A stretch of 64,000 bases of DNA, from positions 1,488,001-1,552,000 of the forward strand of contig NZ_CP087138.1 of the NCBI RefSeq assembly GCF_021650705.1, read 5' to 3'. The notes under the pieces are model-generated. The model did no database searches, had not been told where the DNA came from, and saw only the letters and a list, made by a program, of their open reading frames with translations. How positions within the stretch are numbered: the stretch's first letter is position 1; each line of letters opens with the position of its first letter. A program made the position numbers and the translations under genes. Origin of the DNA: Pseudomonas sp. KNUC1026. Lineage in GTDB: Bacteria > Pseudomonadota > Gammaproteobacteria > Pseudomonadales > Pseudomonadaceae. Positions 53,997 to 64,000 of this stretch are shown here, in pieces.

Positions 53997-55205
53997 ATGC
54001 ACACCCCTTCCACCCAAGCGCCCACCGGCAGCTGGCTTTGCGTCGTCGCCCTGGCGCTGGCGGCGTTCATCTTCAACACCACCGAATTCGTACCCGTAGG
54101 GCTGCTCAGCAGCATTGGCGCAAGCTTTGCCATGACGCCGGCAGAAGTGGGCCTGATGCTCACCGTCTACGCCTGGATCGTGACCCTGGCCTCGCTGCCG
54201 CTGATGCTGATGACCCGCAACATCGAGCGCCGTGGGTTGCTGCTGGGGGTGTTCGCGCTGTTCATCGTCAGCCATGTGCTATCAAGCCTGGCCGGGAGCT
54301 TTCCGGTGCTGTTGCTCAGCCGCCTGGGCATCGCCCTGGCGCATGCGGTGTTCTGGTCGATCACCGCCTCGCTCGCGGTGCGCATGGCGCCACCGGGCAA
54401 GTCGGTTCAGGCGCTCGGGCTGCTGGCCACCGGCACCGCCCTGGCCATGGTGCTGGGCATTCCGCTGGGGCGCATCGTCGGCCAGGCGCTGGGCTGGCGC
54501 ATGAGCTTCCTCAGCATTGCCGTGGCCGCCGCTTTGGTAATGGCCTGGCTGGGCTGGGGCCTGCCGCGCCTGCCAAGCCAGAACTCCGGTTCACTGCGCA
54601 GCCTGCCACTGCTCCTCAAGCGCCCGGCACTGGCCATCAGCTATGTGCTTACCGCGCTGGTGGTCACGGCGCAGTTCACCGCTTACAGCTACATCGAGCC
54701 GTTCGTTGCCAGCGTCGCGCACCTTGATGGCAGCACCACCACGGTGCTCTTGCTGCTGTTCGGCGGTGCCGGGCTGATCGGCTCGCTGCTGTTCAGCCGC
54801 TACAACGACCGTTACCCGCGCGGGCTGTTGATCGCCGCCATCGGCACCCTGGCTGTTTGCTTGTCGCTGCTCTTGCCGCTGGCCGGCAGCGCGATGTGGC
54901 TGGGCGGCGTTTGCCTGCTGTGGGGCATGGCGATCATGTGCTTTGGCCTGGTGATGCAGGCCCGCGTGCTGGCCTTGGCGCCGGACGCGACGGATGTCGC
55001 CATGGCCCTGCATTCGGGCATCTACAACGTCGGCATTGGCGGTGGCGCGCTGCTGGGCAGTGTGGTGAGCCTGCAGATGGGCGTGGCCAGCATCGGCCTG
55101 GTGGGTGGGCTGTTGGGGTTTGCGGGGCTGGGGCTGTGTGTGGCGATGACGGTGCGGTTCGGGGAGGGGGTGTATCGGCCGGCAGAGCAGGGCAACGCGG
55201 CCTGA
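53997..55205 (+). CDS. SotB-like MFS sugar/arabinose efflux transporter
   Basis: A 402-residue, 12-TM protein of the DHA1 family with the SotB/YdeA signature [21 protein letters not shown] and the loop [11 protein letters not shown]. SotB-type transporters export arabinose, IPTG-like sugars and some drugs. The ATG at 53997 follows AAGGAAGC. The 198-base gap upstream has no gene but includes a CAGGCC-TT-GGCCTG hairpin at 53921-53934. Confidence 0.88.
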   Translation: MHTPSTQAPTGSWLCVVALALAAFIFNTTEFVPVGLLSSIGASFAMTPAEVGLMLTVYAWIVTLASLPLMLMTRNIERRGLLLGVFALFIVSHVLSSLAGSFPVLLLSRLGIALAHAVFWSITASLAVRMAPPGKSVQALGLLATGTALAMVLGIPLGRIVGQALGWRMSFLSIAVAAALVMAWLGWGLPRLPSQNSGSLRSLPLLLKRPALAISYVLTALVVTAQFTAYSYIEPFVASVAHLDGSTTTVLLLLFGGAGLIGSLLFSRYNDRYPRGLLIAAIGTLAVCLSLLLPLAGSAMWLGGVCLLWGMAIMCFGLVMQARVLALAPDATDVAMALHSGIYNVGIGGGALLGSVVSLQMGVASIGLVGGLLGFAGLGLCVAMTVRFGEGVYRPAEQGNAA

Positions 55206-55217
55206 GCCGCGCTCGAG

Positions 55218-56201
55218 TCAGTTGCTCAACCGCGCCTCTTTGGACGGCGGGTATCCGAAATACGCCGTATAGCGCTTGCTGAAGTGGCTCGCCGACACAA
55301 ACCCGCAGGCAATCGCCACATCCAGGATCGACAGCTCCGAATGCTGCAGCAGGCGCCGCCCCTCTGTGATGCGCAATTCCAGGTAATGCCGCTGCGGCGT
55401 GGTGCCCAGCTGTTCCTTGAACAGGCGCTCGATCTGCCGGCGTGAGCGGCCCACGTAGTCGGCCAGTTGATCCAGCTCCAGCGGCTCTTCGAGGTTGGCG
55501 TCCATCAGGTTGACCACCTCGCGCAGCGGGGCGGTCATCTTCACGTTGAGGGTGGGGTTCACCCGGCGGTAGCGCGAGGCTTCGAAGGCGAGGATGTCTT
55601 CGATGCCTTCGACCAGCGCGCGGCCGTGCAGCAGGCCGATCCATTCCAGGGTGAGGTAGAACGCGCCGCTGGGGCTGGCTGCGGTGAGGCGGTCGCGGTC
55701 GATCACATAGCTTTCGCTGGTCACGTTGCTGGCCTTGGCGATTTCCGCCAGGGCGGCGCGGTGCTCGGGGTGCACGGTGCAGCGATAGCCACCGAGCAGG
55801 CCGGCCTGGCCGAGGAACCAGGCGCCGTTCCACAGCCCGGCAAGGTCGAGCCCATGGCGGGCGGCGGCCTGCAGCAGGTGCGCCAGCTCCTGGCTGGGGC
55901 GCAGCGGCGTGCGCAGGCCGCCACACACCACCAGCAGGTCGAGCTGTTCCAGGTTCATGGCCGCCAGGGCGGCGTCCGGGCGGATCACCAGGCCCAGATC
56001 GCTGGCCACTTCCTCGCCGCTGAGGCTGAAGGTGCAGGTGGTGAAGGCTTTGGCTTCGAGCAGGTTGGCGGTCACCAGGGTGTCCAGTGCCTGGGTGAAG
56101 GCCGGCAAGGAAAAGTGCTCGAGCAGAATGAACCCTGCGCGGGCCTGGCTGGGCGGCTGTTTTTGTTGTTCGCCCAGGTAGCGCAGGTTCTTGCCCTGCA
56201 T
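55218..56201 (-). CDS. GlxA-family AraC-type regulator
   Basis: A 327-residue protein with an N-terminal DJ-1/PfpI-like domain (GFILLEHFSLPAFTQALDTL, LVVCGGLRTP) and a C-terminal AraC double HTH (QLADYVGRSRRQIERLFKEQL and ILDVAIACGFVSASHFSKRYTAYFG). GlxA-type regulators often control catabolism of quaternary amines or amino acids, for example arginine, carnitine and glycine betaine. The ATG at 56201 (MQGKNLRYLG) is preferred; an ATG at 56267 would add 22 residues. No Shine-Dalgarno decides it. Confidence 0.87.
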   Translation of the reverse strand: MQGKNLRYLGEQQKQPPSQARAGFILLEHFSLPAFTQALDTLVTANLLEAKAFTTCTFSLSGEEVASDLGLVIRPDAALAAMNLEQLDLLVVCGGLRTPLRPSQELAHLLQAAARHGLDLAGLWNGAWFLGQAGLLGGYRCTVHPEHRAALAEIAKASNVTSESYVIDRDRLTAASPSGAFYLTLEWIGLLHGRALVEGIEDILAFEASRYRRVNPTLNVKMTAPLREVVNLMDANLEEPLELDQLADYVGRSRRQIERLFKEQLGTTPQRHYLELRITEGRRLLQHSELSILDVAIACGFVSASHFSKRYTAYFGYPPSKEARLSN

Positions 56202-56351
56202 CCCGGTGCTGAATTGCCTGCGTTCGACCAATCTGCGCCTCGAAGAAGGTGCTTGAGTTGGCGGCATTCTAGGGGCGCGCCGTACGCAGGAGCCAGAGGC
56301 GCCGAAGGCGATGGCGCAAACCGCAATGGCGATGCCGTTTGCCGAATATTA

Positions 56352-56367
56352 CTGGTCATCCATACAG
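56352..56367. promoter_or_regulatory. SOS box (LexA operator) before imuA
   Basis: CTGGTCATCCATACAG has the CTG-N10-CAG frame of LexA sites (consensus CTGTATATATATACAG), with 11 of 16 positions matching. It lies 50 bases before the imuA ATG, where LexA repression would be expected for a damage-inducible mutagenesis operon. Confidence 0.7.
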
Positions 56368-56416
56368 CTATCGGGTAAAAAGGCGCCTTCGATCCTTTCA
56401 CTGCCCGGAGGCTGGC

Positions 56417-57034
56417 ATGAGCTTGAATGTGGTCAGCCTCGACGGGCTGCTCGACCAACGCCGGGTGTGGCGCGCCGGGCAGGCACCCGAGGTGCGCAGC
56501 GGCGCCCAGCCCACCGGCCACCCGGCGCTCGACGCCTGCCTGCCCAGTGGCGGCTGGCCGCCCGGTGCGCTGTCGGAAATTCTGCTGCCGGCCCCGGGGT
56601 GCGGCGAGTTGCAGCTGCTGTGGCCGAGCCTGGCGCGGCTCACCCAGGCCGCCGAAAAGGTCGTGCTGGTGGCACCGCCCTGGGTGCCTTACCCGCAGGC
56701 CTGGCAGGCGGCCGGTGTGGTGCTGGAGCAGCTGGCCTGGGTGCGTGCGCCGGCTGCGCAAGTGCTCTGGGCCGCCGAGCAGTGCCTGCGCTCGGGCAGT
56801 TGCGGTGCGGTGCTGTGCTGGCCGGCACAGGCCGACGATCGCGCGCTGCGCCGCTTGCAGGTGGCTGCCGAGGCCGGCCAGGCGCTGGCCTTCGCCCTGC
56901 GTGGCCTGGCAGCGCTGCACAACCCGTCCCCGGCGGCATTGCGCCTGGCCATCGAGCTGCGCCCGGCGCGCTGGCGGGTGATCAAGTGCCGCGGCGGCCA
57001 GGCACCGGCCCAACCCATCGCCTGGCGAGGGTAG
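56417..57034 (+). CDS. imuA: ImuA, translesion synthesis-associated RecA/SulA-like protein
   Basis: A 205-residue protein with RecA-like sheets but a degenerate P-loop region: TGHPALDACLPSGGWPPGALSEI, then LVAPPWVPYPQAW. This is the ImuA (SulA-like) component of the SOS mutasome that works with ImuB and DnaE2. The ATG at 56417 follows CCGGAGGC. It is the first gene of the operon; 4 bases separate it from imuB. Confidence 0.9.
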   Translation: MSLNVVSLDGLLDQRRVWRAGQAPEVRSGAQPTGHPALDACLPSGGWPPGALSEILLPAPGCGELQLLWPSLARLTQAAEKVVLVAPPWVPYPQAWQAAGVVLEQLAWVRAPAAQVLWAAEQCLRSGSCGAVLCWPAQADDRALRRLQVAAEAGQALAFALRGLAALHNPSPAALRLAIELRPARWRVIKCRGGQAPAQPIAWRG

Positions 57035-57038
57035 CGCC

Positions 57039-58439
57039 GTGCTCTGGGCCTGCATTCTGTTGCCACAGCTTGCGCTCGATGGGGTGCTGCGCGGCCATGC
57101 CGAGCCGGAGCAGCCGTTGGTGCTGCTGGGCGGGCCCAGCCAGCGGCGCGTGCTCAAGGCCGCCAACCCCGCTGCGCGCGCCCTGGGCTTGCGTGCCGGC
57201 CAGCCGCTGAGTACGGCGCAGGCCCTGGCTCAGGGTTTCGAGGCGGTCGATTACCCCAGCGCACGGCTGGGCGAATGGGAGCAGTTGCTGGCCGCCTGGG
57301 CTTATGGCTTCAGCGGGCAGGTCAGCCTGCACTATCCGCGTGCCCTGTTGCTGGAGGTGGGTTCGACCCTGGGGCTGTTCGGGCCTTGGCCTGTGTTCGA
57401 GGCGCGCTTGCGTGAAGGGTTGCGCGCGCTGGGCTTCAGCCACCGCATCGCTCTGGCGCCCAACCCCGCAGCGGCCCGAGTGCTGGCCGGGGTGCGCGAC
57501 GGCACGGCGGTGCACAGCGCAGCGGCGCTGCTCGATCCTCTGGAGGCACTGCCGGTCGACCGCCTGGGGCTGGCTCCCGAACAGGCGCAACTGTGCCAGC
57601 GCATGGGGCTGCGCCGCCTCGGCCAGGTCCTGGCACTGCCGCGCGAGGCGCTGGCGCGGCGTTTTCCTCGCGAGCTGCTGCTGCAACTCGACCGCCTGCG
57701 CGGCCTGGCGCCGCTGGCACTGGCCTTCTATCAACCGCCGGAGTGCTTCCAGGCGCGCATCGAATTCAACTTCGACGTAGAGAACATCGCCTCTCTGGTG
57801 TTTCCGCTGCGCCGGCTGATCGACGACCTGGGCGCCTTCCTGATCGCGCGCGACGGGGGCGTGCAGCGCTTTGTGCTGCGCCTGGAGCATGCCGAAGGTG
57901 CGCCCACCGAAGTGCCCGTCGGGCTGCTGGCGCCTGAGCGGGCCCCGCAGCGCCTGCTGGAGCTGGCCCGTGGCCGGCTGGAGCCATTGCAGGTGCTGCG
58001 GCCGGTACGGGCGCTGGCCTTGCACGCAGATGAGCTGCCGGCCTTCGTGCCGGCCCACAGCGAACTGTTCGGCGCTCGCGCCCAGCAGCTGGAACCCTGG
58101 GCTCCCTTGCGCGAGCGCCTGCGCGCCCGGCTGGGCGACGACGCCGTGCAAGGCCTGGGCTATGTGGCCGACCACCGCCCCGAGCGCGCCTGGCAAGCCA
58201 GCCCCGGCGTGCTGGCGCTGCCCGGGGGCCAACGGCCGGGCTGGTTGCTGCCCGAGCCTTGCGAGCTACCCGAGGCACTGCCGTGCGGCGGCCCGGAGCG
58301 GCTCGAAAGCGGCTGGTGGGACGGCGCCGACGTGCGCCGGGATTACTACCGCGTGGCGCTTGCCGACGGCCGTGAGGGTTGGGCCTACCGGGAGGTGGGC
58401 ACGGCAGGGCCGCTGTGGTTGCAGGGGCTGTTCGGGTGA
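57039..58439 (+). CDS. imuB: ImuB, catalytically inactive Y-family polymerase-like protein
   Basis: A 466-residue protein with the Y-family fold, but the canonical catalytic acidic residues of DinB/UmuC are absent (the palm reads [13 protein letters not shown]). This is the ImuB hallmark. A little-finger-like domain and a C-terminal [18 protein letters not shown] tail follow. ImuB is thought to recruit DnaE2 to the beta clamp. The gene starts with GTG, and its stop overlaps the dnaE2 GTG by 3 bases. Confidence 0.92.
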   Translation: MLWACILLPQLALDGVLRGHAEPEQPLVLLGGPSQRRVLKAANPAARALGLRAGQPLSTAQALAQGFEAVDYPSARLGEWEQLLAAWAYGFSGQVSLHYPRALLLEVGSTLGLFGPWPVFEARLREGLRALGFSHRIALAPNPAAARVLAGVRDGTAVHSAAALLDPLEALPVDRLGLAPEQAQLCQRMGLRRLGQVLALPREALARRFPRELLLQLDRLRGLAPLALAFYQPPECFQARIEFNFDVENIASLVFPLRRLIDDLGAFLIARDGGVQRFVLRLEHAEGAPTEVPVGLLAPERAPQRLLELARGRLEPLQVLRPVRALALHADELPAFVPAHSELFGARAQQLEPWAPLRERLRARLGDDAVQGLGYVADHRPERAWQASPGVLALPGGQRPGWLLPEPCELPEALPCGGPERLESGWWDGADVRRDYYRVALADGREGWAYREVGTAGPLWLQGLFG

Positions 58440-61400
58440 GCCTCGATTACGCCGAGCTGCACTGCTTGTCGGCCTTCAGCTTCCAGCGCGGCGCCTCCAG
58501 TGCCCAGGAGCTGTTCCAGCGCGCCGCGCAGTGTGGCTATCAGGCGCTGGCGATCACCGATGAATGCACCCTGGCCGGCATCGTGCGTGCCTGGGAGGCG
58601 GCCGAGGAGGCTGGCGTCGCGCTGATCGTCGGCAGCGAAATGGCCGTGGAGCAGGGCCCACGCTGCGTGCTGCTGGTGGAGAACCTTGCCGGCTACCAGG
58701 CGCTGTGCCAGATGATCACCCTGGCGCGGCGGCGGGCGGCCAAGGGTGAGTACCGGCTGTTGCGTGATGACTTCACTGTTGTCGATGGGTTGATCGCGCT
58801 GTGGCTGCCCGGCGCGCAGCCGAACCTGGCGCACGGCCACTGGCTCAAGGGCCTGTTCGGTGAGCGCTTGTGGCTGGCGGTGGAGCTGCACCGGGGCGCC
58901 GACGACGCCGAGCGGCTGCGCGCCTGGCGCGAGGCCGCTGCCACGCTGGGCCTGCGCTGCGTGGCCAGCGGCGATGCGCACATGCACAGCCGCGGCCGCC
59001 GCGCGCTGCAGGACACCCTCACCGCCATCGCCCACCACACCACCGTCGCCCAGGCCGGCCAGCGCCTGTTCGCCAACGGCGAGCGCCACCTGCGCCGGCG
59101 CGAGGAGCTGGCCAGCCTCTATGGCGCCGAGTTGATGGCCGAAACCCTGGCCATCGCCGCACGCTGCCGTTTCAGCCTCGCCGAGCTCAAGTACCAGTAC
59201 CCCCATGAGCTGGTGCCCACCGGGCACACCCCGGCAAGCTGGCTGCGCGAGCTCACCGCGCAGGGGGCGGCATGGCGCTGGCCAAAGGGGGTGCCGCCGG
59301 AAACCCAGGATCAGCTCGGCAAGGAGCTGGCTGTCATCACCGACATGGCCTACGAGTCGTACTTTCTCACCGTGCACGACATCGTGCGCTTCGCCCGCGA
59401 ACGCCACATCCTCTGCCAGGGCCGCGGCTCTGCGGCCAACTCGGCGGTGTGCTTCGCGCTGGGTATCACCTCCATCGACCCGAGCAAGACCGCGCTGCTG
59501 TTCGAGCGCTTCATCAGCCGCGAGCGCAACGAGCCGCCGGATATCGACGTCGACTTCGAGCACGAGCGCCGTGAGGAGGTGATCCAGTACATCTTCCAGC
59601 GCTACGGCCGCCATCGCGCCGCGCTTACGGCCGTGGCCAGCCGTTACCGTGGCACGGGCGCGGTGCGCGACGTGGCCAAGGCGCTTGGCATGGGGCCGGA
59701 TGAAGTCAACGCATTGGCCGGTTGCGTGAGCCGACACGATGAAGGCCTGCCCTCGCACGAGCGCCTGCGCGAGGCCGGTTTCGACCCCGCCAGCCCGCAA
59801 CTGCATCGGGTCATGGTGCTGGCCGGGGAGCTGGTGGGCTTTCCAAGGCACCTGTCGCAGCACCCGGGGGGCTTCGTGATCAGCGAGCAGCCCCTGCAAA
59901 CCCTGGTGCCGGTAGAAAACGCCGCCATGGCCGAGCGCACTGTGATCCAGTGGGACAAAGACGATCTGGACAAGGTCGGCCTGCTCAAGGTCGATGTGCT
60001 CGCGCTGGGCATGCTCAGTTGCCTGCGCCGCTGTTTCGACCTGCTGCCGCCGCACCCGGAGAACCGCCGCTGGGAGCTGGCCGACATCCCCGCAGACTGC
60101 CCGGCCACCTACGCCATGCTCTGCCGTGCCGATACCGTTGGCGTGTTCCAGATCGAATCACGCGCGCAGATGGCGATGCTGCCCCGTCTGCGGCCCAAGG
60201 CGTTCTATGACCTGGTCATCCAGGTGGCCATCGTGCGGCCCGGGCCGATCCAGGGCGACATGGTGCATCCTTACCTGCGCCGGCGGCATGGCGAGGAGCC
60301 TGTCGAGTACCCCAGCAAAGCCTTGGAGGCTGTGTTCGAGCGCACCTTGGGCGTGCCTCTGTTCCAGGAGCAGGTGATGCAACTGGCCATCGTCGCCGCC
60401 GGCTACACCCCCGGCGAAGCCGACGAACTGCGACGCTGCATGGCAGCCTGGAAGCGCAAAGGCGGCCTTGAGCCTCACGAGATTCGCTTGCGCGAGGGCA
60501 TGCGCAGCAGGGGTTACAGCGAAGCTTTCGCTGCGCGCATCTTCGAGCAGATCAAGGGCTTTGGCAGTTATGGCTTCCCTGAGTCGCACGCAGCCAGCTT
60601 CGCGCTGTTGTGCTACGCCAGCTCCTGGCTCAAGTGCCATCACCCGGCGCTGTTCGCCGCAGCCCTGATCAACAGCTGGCCGATGGGCTTCTACAGCCCG
60701 GACCAGATACTCCAGGACGCGCGCCGCCATGGCATTCAGGTGCTGCCGGTGGACGTGCGTTTCAGTGATTGGGATTGTTCACTTGAGCCGATGGGCAAAA
60801 CGCAGCCGGCCATTCGTCTCGGCCTGCGGCTGGTGCGTGGCCTCGCCGAGCCTGCCGGGCGCTCGGTAGCCGCTGCCCGCGTGCGGCGGCCCTTTGTGGA
60901 TGTGGCCGATCTGGTACAGCGCGCTGCGCTCGATGCCCGCGCCCGTGAGCGGCTGGCCGACGCCGGTGCGCTCAAGGGCCTGGCCGGCCACCGCTTTCGT
61001 GCCCACTGGGAGGTGGCACGGGCCGAGCCGCAACTGCCGCTGTTCGCCGAGCTGCCTGCTCAGGCCGAGGCCGAAGTGGCCTTGCCGTTGCCGACGGTGG
61101 GGGAGAACCTGCTGGCCGATTACTCGAGCGTCGGCACCACCCTGGGCCCGCACCCGCTGGCCTTGCTGCGCCCGGCGCTGGCGCCCTGGCGCTGCCGGTC
61201 GTCACGCGAGCTGGCGCAACTGGCGCACGGGCAAAGCATCAACCTGTGCGGGCTGGTCACCGGCCGCCAGCGCCCAGGTACTGCCAGCGGGGTGACGTTC
61301 GTCACGCTCGAGGACGAATTCGGCATGACCAACGTGGTGGTATGGCTGAGCCTGGCGCAGCGCCAGCGGCGCGTGCTGGTAGGGTCGCAGTTGATGCTGG

Positions 61401-61513
61401 TGCAGGGCAGGGTGGAGCGCAACGGCGAGGTGCTGCATGTGATCGCCCGCAACCTGCTGGATTTGAGCAGGCTGCTCGACGGGTTATCCATTCGCAGCCG
61501 GGATTTTCACTGA
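58436..61513 (+). CDS. dnaE2: Error-prone DNA polymerase DnaE2 (ImuC)
   Basis: A 1025-residue C-family polymerase: N-terminal PHP domain ([31 protein letters not shown]), polymerase core with [19 protein letters not shown] and catalytic Asp pair in [16 protein letters not shown], helix-hairpin-helix region and C-terminal OB fold ([33 protein letters not shown]). It performs translesion synthesis under SOS with ImuA/ImuB. It starts with GTG and lacks the replicative tau-binding tail of DnaE1, as expected. Confidence 0.95.
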   Translation: MSLDYAELHCLSAFSFQRGASSAQELFQRAAQCGYQALAITDECTLAGIVRAWEAAEEAGVALIVGSEMAVEQGPRCVLLVENLAGYQALCQMITLARRRAAKGEYRLLRDDFTVVDGLIALWLPGAQPNLAHGHWLKGLFGERLWLAVELHRGADDAERLRAWREAAATLGLRCVASGDAHMHSRGRRALQDTLTAIAHHTTVAQAGQRLFANGERHLRRREELASLYGAELMAETLAIAARCRFSLAELKYQYPHELVPTGHTPASWLRELTAQGAAWRWPKGVPPETQDQLGKELAVITDMAYESYFLTVHDIVRFARERHILCQGRGSAANSAVCFALGITSIDPSKTALLFERFISRERNEPPDIDVDFEHERREEVIQYIFQRYGRHRAALTAVASRYRGTGAVRDVAKALGMGPDEVNALAGCVSRHDEGLPSHERLREAGFDPASPQLHRVMVLAGELVGFPRHLSQHPGGFVISEQPLQTLVPVENAAMAERTVIQWDKDDLDKVGLLKVDVLALGMLSCLRRCFDLLPPHPENRRWELADIPADCPATYAMLCRADTVGVFQIESRAQMAMLPRLRPKAFYDLVIQVAIVRPGPIQGDMVHPYLRRRHGEEPVEYPSKALEAVFERTLGVPLFQEQVMQLAIVAAGYTPGEADELRRCMAAWKRKGGLEPHEIRLREGMRSRGYSEAFAARIFEQIKGFGSYGFPESHAASFALLCYASSWLKCHHPALFAAALINSWPMGFYSPDQILQDARRHGIQVLPVDVRFSDWDCSLEPMGKTQPAIRLGLRLVRGLAEPAGRSVAAARVRRPFVDVADLVQRAALDARARERLADAGALKGLAGHRFRAHWEVARAEPQLPLFAELPAQAEAEVALPLPTVGENLLADYSSVGTTLGPHPLALLRPALAPWRCRSSRELAQLAHGQSINLCGLVTGRQRPGTASGVTFVTLEDEFGMTNVVVWLSLAQRQRRVLVGSQLMLVQGRVERNGEVLHVIARNLLDLSRLLDGLSIRSRDFH

Positions 61514-61521
61514 CGGGCGGC

Positions 61522-62322
61522 TCAATGCCGCGTCGCGATCCAGATCAGCAACCCGGCCTGGAACACGGCAAAGGCGATCAGGCAGACGATAGTGAAGCGC
61601 AGGCTGCCATCTTCACGGCGGTATTGGGAGATCTGTTCCTGGCTGTTGCGCAGCTTCGCTTCCTGCTCCTGCATCTGCTGGTCGGCCAGTTGCAGCATGT
61701 TGGCGGCATCGAGCACGGTCACCAGTTGCACTTTCTCCGGGTTCCACTGCGCCACCAGTTCACTGGCGGGCACCTCGGCGTAGCTGGCTTTCATGAACTG
61801 CGGGTCGGCATAGGCCACTTCCAGGCCGTGGCTGCGCAATACGTGGTCACGGCGCTTGCGGGTGTCTTCCACCAGGCCGTCACGGGCGGGCAGGTCCTGG
61901 CCCTGGAGGCGGTAGTTCGGGCCCTGTTCGTGCAGCCAACCGGCGGCCTGGGCTAGCATGAAGCGCCCCAGGCCCCGATTGATCGGCTCGATGTTCAGCA
62001 CAGGCGGCTCGCACCAGGCAATCTGTTTTTCATGATCGACCCACACGTCCAGGCGGTTCTGGTCGCTGCGCACGCGCTGGCCGGTGAGCTGGATGTCCAT
62101 GCGCAGCAGGCTGTGATGGCGGTTGTGCCGTTCGGCATTGCCCCATTGCACGAAGCGTAGCGGCCGCGGCCCGACACTGCGGTCGGTGGGCAGCGGCAGC
62201 AGGCGCAGCAACTGAAAGTACTCAGGCTGCACATCGCTCCACGGCAGGTTCTGCGCCACGGAAGGGGCCTGGGCCTCGGCCGCATCAGGCGCGGCAGAGG
62301 CTTCGGTGGGGGTGTCGGTCAT
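61522..62322 (-). CDS. C-terminally membrane-anchored protein, unknown function
   Basis: A 266-residue protein. The N-terminus is Ala/Pro/Glu-rich. The middle is soluble (LRFVQWGNAERHNRHHSLLRMDIQL, DVWVDHEKQIAWCEPPVLN), followed by a helical, probably coiled-coil stretch (QLADQQMQEQEAKLRNSQEQISQ) and a C-terminal TM anchor (about 243-262). I do not recognise the family. The ATG at 62322 has GAGGAG upstream; longer frames to 62427 are less likely. It converges on dnaE2 with 8 bases between stops. Confidence 0.7.
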   Translation of the reverse strand: MTDTPTEASAAPDAAEAQAPSVAQNLPWSDVQPEYFQLLRLLPLPTDRSVGPRPLRFVQWGNAERHNRHHSLLRMDIQLTGQRVRSDQNRLDVWVDHEKQIAWCEPPVLNIEPINRGLGRFMLAQAAGWLHEQGPNYRLQGQDLPARDGLVEDTRKRRDHVLRSHGLEVAYADPQFMKASYAEVPASELVAQWNPEKVQLVTVLDAANMLQLADQQMQEQEAKLRNSQEQISQYRREDGSLRFTIVCLIAFAVFQAGLLIWIATRH

Positions 62323-62378
62323 CGCGGCGCTCCTCAAATCTCTGGAGCCTGTATCGACCGTGCTGAAAAAAGCTGAAG

Positions 62379-63331
62379 TCAGTGCAAGGTGTCGATGAAC
62401 TTGACCAGCGCAGGCGTCAGGTTCCACGCCAGTGGCAGGTTGGGGTTGGCGTAGGAATCCACCTGCGCCTTCATGTCCATCGGCACGATGCGCAGCACGT
62501 GGTTCATGCCGTCGATCAACGCCAGCCGTGCGTCGGGCTGGGCGGTTTTGAGCGCACGTGCGTCGGCTTCGCTGACCTGGATGTCGTGACGGCCCTGCAC
62601 GATCAGCACCGGCACCTTCACCGCCGCGATGGCCTTGGCCGGGTCCTGGCGGAACAGCGAAATCAGGTAGGGCTGCACACTCGGGCGGAACACCACGTTC
62701 AGTTGTGGCGGCACCTGGTCGTCGAGCTGGCCGGCGCTCAGGTGCTCGATCAGCACCCGGCTCTGTTGCGCCAGCTCCGGGGCAGACGGGTTTTGAGTTG
62801 TTCTTCGAGCAACTGGCCCACCGGCCGGCCGCTGCCGCCGATGGAAATCAGGCCCTTGGCGGGGCTTTCGGGGGCGGCGAGGGCGGCGATCAGTGCGCCT
62901 TCGCTGTGGCCCAGCAGGATCAACGGGCCGAAGCGCGGGTCGGCATTGAGCTGGCGGCTCCAGGCCAGGGCGTCGTCTACATAACCTTCGACGCTGAGCT
63001 GGCGCTCGTCCGGCGCCAGCGAAAGGCCGGCGGCTACCCCGCGCTTGTCATAGCGCACGCTGGCAATGCCGGCGCGGGCCAGGCCCCAGGCGAGCTTCTT
63101 GAGGCTGTCGTTGCGCCCGCCGTCGGGGTTGTTGCCGTCGCGGTCGGTGGGGCCGGAGCCTGCCAGGATCAGCACCACCGGCACCGGGTGGCCCGGCTGG
63201 GGCAGCAACAGGCTGCCATGCAGCACACCGCCTGGGCGGGCGAGGTCGATCGGGGTTTGCAACACAGGGACGGGCGCGGCGTGGGCGGCGCAGGCCAGGC
63301 ACATCAAAAGCGAGGCGAGCAGGCGTAGCAT
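62379..63331 (-). pseudogene. Secreted alpha/beta hydrolase (serine hydrolase), frameshifted (probable sequence error)
   Basis: About 316 residues with a signal peptide (MLRLLASLLMCLACAAHAA). The first frame has LILAGSGPTDRDGNNP (oxyanion region), SVRYDKRGVAAG and the nucleophile elbow LLGHSEGALI, ending KTRLP. The second frame continues PELAQQSRVLIEHLSAGQL with the acid in IVQGRHDIQVSE and His in DGMNHVLRI. They join if GGGG at 62779-62782 is one short. It resembles the periplasmic alpha/beta hydrolases often found next to aroC in Pseudomonas. Confidence 0.87.
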
Positions 63332-63454
63332 CTGGGGGTATCCGAGGCGGTGGCGGTTGGACTGGAGGGCCGTGGCGAAGGTTCGCCGCTGCGAAACAAT
63401 CTGTATACTGGCGGCCCGTTCGACCTGGCTGACTGATTTTCGCGGAGCGTTCGC

Positions 63455-64000
63455 ATGTCCGGCAATACCTTCGGCAAGCTGTTCACCGTCACCACCGCCG
63501 GCGAAAGCCATGGCCCGGCGCTGGTCGCCATCGTCGACGGCTGCCCGCCCGGCCTGGAACTGGCCCTCGAAGACCTGCAGCGCGACCTGGACCGGCGCAA
63601 GCCCGGCACCAGCCGCCACACCACCCAGCGCCAGGAAGACGACGAAGTCGAGATCCTCTCCGGCGTTTTCGAAGGCCGCACCACCGGCACCTCCATCGGC
63701 CTGCTGATCCGCAACACCGACCAGCGCTCCAAAGACTACTCGGCGATCAAGGACGTCTTCCGCCCGGCCCACGCCGACTACGCCTACCACCACAAGTACG
63801 GCCTGCGCGACTACCGCGGTGGCGGCCGCAGCTCGGCGCGCGAAACCGCGATGCGCGTGGCCGCCGGTGCCATCGCCAAGAAATACCTGGCAAACCAGGG
63901 CATCAGCGTGCGCGGCTACATGAGCCAGCTCGGGCCGATCGAAATCCCGTTCAAGGGCTGGGAGTCGGTCGAGCAGAATGCGTTCTTCAGCCCCGACCCG
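63455..64000 (+). CDS. aroC: Chorismate synthase, N-terminal 182 residues (runs off the right edge)
   Basis: The opening [20 protein letters not shown], then [34 protein letters not shown] and [21 protein letters not shown] are the signature segments of chorismate synthase. It makes chorismate from 5-enolpyruvylshikimate-3-phosphate with reduced FMN, the last common step of aromatic biosynthesis. The ATG has CGGAG 8 bases upstream. A TATACT at 63404-63409 is a plausible -10; the -35 is weak. The frame is open to the end of the window. Confidence 0.97.
   Translation, partial: MSGNTFGKLFTVTTAGESHGPALVAIVDGCPPGLELALEDLQRDLDRRKPGTSRHTTQRQEDDEVEILSGVFEGRTTGTSIGLLIRNTDQRSKDYSAIKDVFRPAHADYAYHHKYGLRDYRGGGRSSARETAMRVAAGAIAKKYLANQGISVRGYMSQLGPIEIPFKGWESVEQNAFFSPDP

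Noticed and set aside
58385..60055. 556-residue open frame on the minus strand
   Set aside because: Fully antisense to dnaE2, low-complexity composition and no motif. GC-rich third positions keep the opposite frame open.

Overview
The window looks like chromosomal DNA of a Pseudomonas, probably of the P. putida group or a near relative. Base composition is GC-rich throughout. The marker genes have a Pseudomonas character: the MoxR-DUF58-TgpA block, imuA-imuB-dnaE2, an ErdR/AgmR-like regulator, tas, tatD and aroC. REP/REPIN palindromes of Pseudomonas type are also present. I saw no rRNA, tRNA, CRISPR array, prophage, IS element or replication origin. Most of the window is accessory or niche metabolism. 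Core markers are tatD, tgpA and, at the right edge, aroC.

Layout. 1-1383: the N-terminus of a MoxR ATPase (minus) and a YiiG-type lipoprotein. 1485-7818: a tightly packed seven-gene operon encoding a thermostable-hemolysin-family protein, an AMP-forming acyl ligase, a haem-oxygenase-like diiron oxidase (HDO), an SDR, a periplasmic TPR protein and an OmpR-type two-component pair. It is preceded by a direct-repeat box of the kind OmpR-family regulators bind. This is the best candidate for an undescribed system. 7831-13599: an esterase, a delta-60/AlgE-R-module secreted protein, an alpha/beta hydrolase, a seven-unit tandem REPIN array and a patatin. 13738-19665: a small lipoprotein, MoxR-DUF58-TgpA, a CHAD protein, a thioesterase and a small membrane protein. 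19761-25275: a chemoreceptor, TatD, an MltF-like lytic transglycosylase, a small unknown protein and a DHA2 exporter. 25351-31638: two tandem DUF1624 membrane proteins, a 7-bp minisatellite, Tas, a small membrane protein, an MscS channel and a LuxR-type response regulator.

31732-37877: a LysR-controlled catabolic or transport cluster (beta-hydroxyacid dehydrogenase, aldehyde dehydrogenase, M20 amidohydrolase, DUF3100 permease) with matching LysR-type palindromes at both promoters. 38021-46948: a second delta-60 protein, a DUF2269 protein, a saccharopine-dehydrogenase-like protein, EamA and LysE exporters, an AMIN amidase, and an EmrB/EmrA-like efflux pair. 46976-49650: a REPIN, a GNAT, a LysR/SDR divergent pair and a lipoprotein. 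49742-50798: a ParD-like/methionine aminopeptidase operon with an inverted repeat at its promoter. 50808-53798: an ECF sigma/anti-sigma operon diverging from a catalase-like peroxidase/cytochrome b561 operon, both preceded by the same GGAATAAA...CGTC promoter motif. 53997-61513: a SotB-like exporter, a GlxA regulator, then imuA-imuB-dnaE2 behind an SOS box. 61522-64000: a membrane-anchored unknown, an alpha/beta hydrolase and the start of aroC.

Sequence quality. Twelve otherwise well-preserved genes carry 14 frameshifts in all. Nearly all are one-base length changes in short homopolymers. I read these as probable sequencing or assembly indels rather than real decay. The genes are listed as pseudogene because the frame is broken in the sequence as given, and the joined product is described in each entry.
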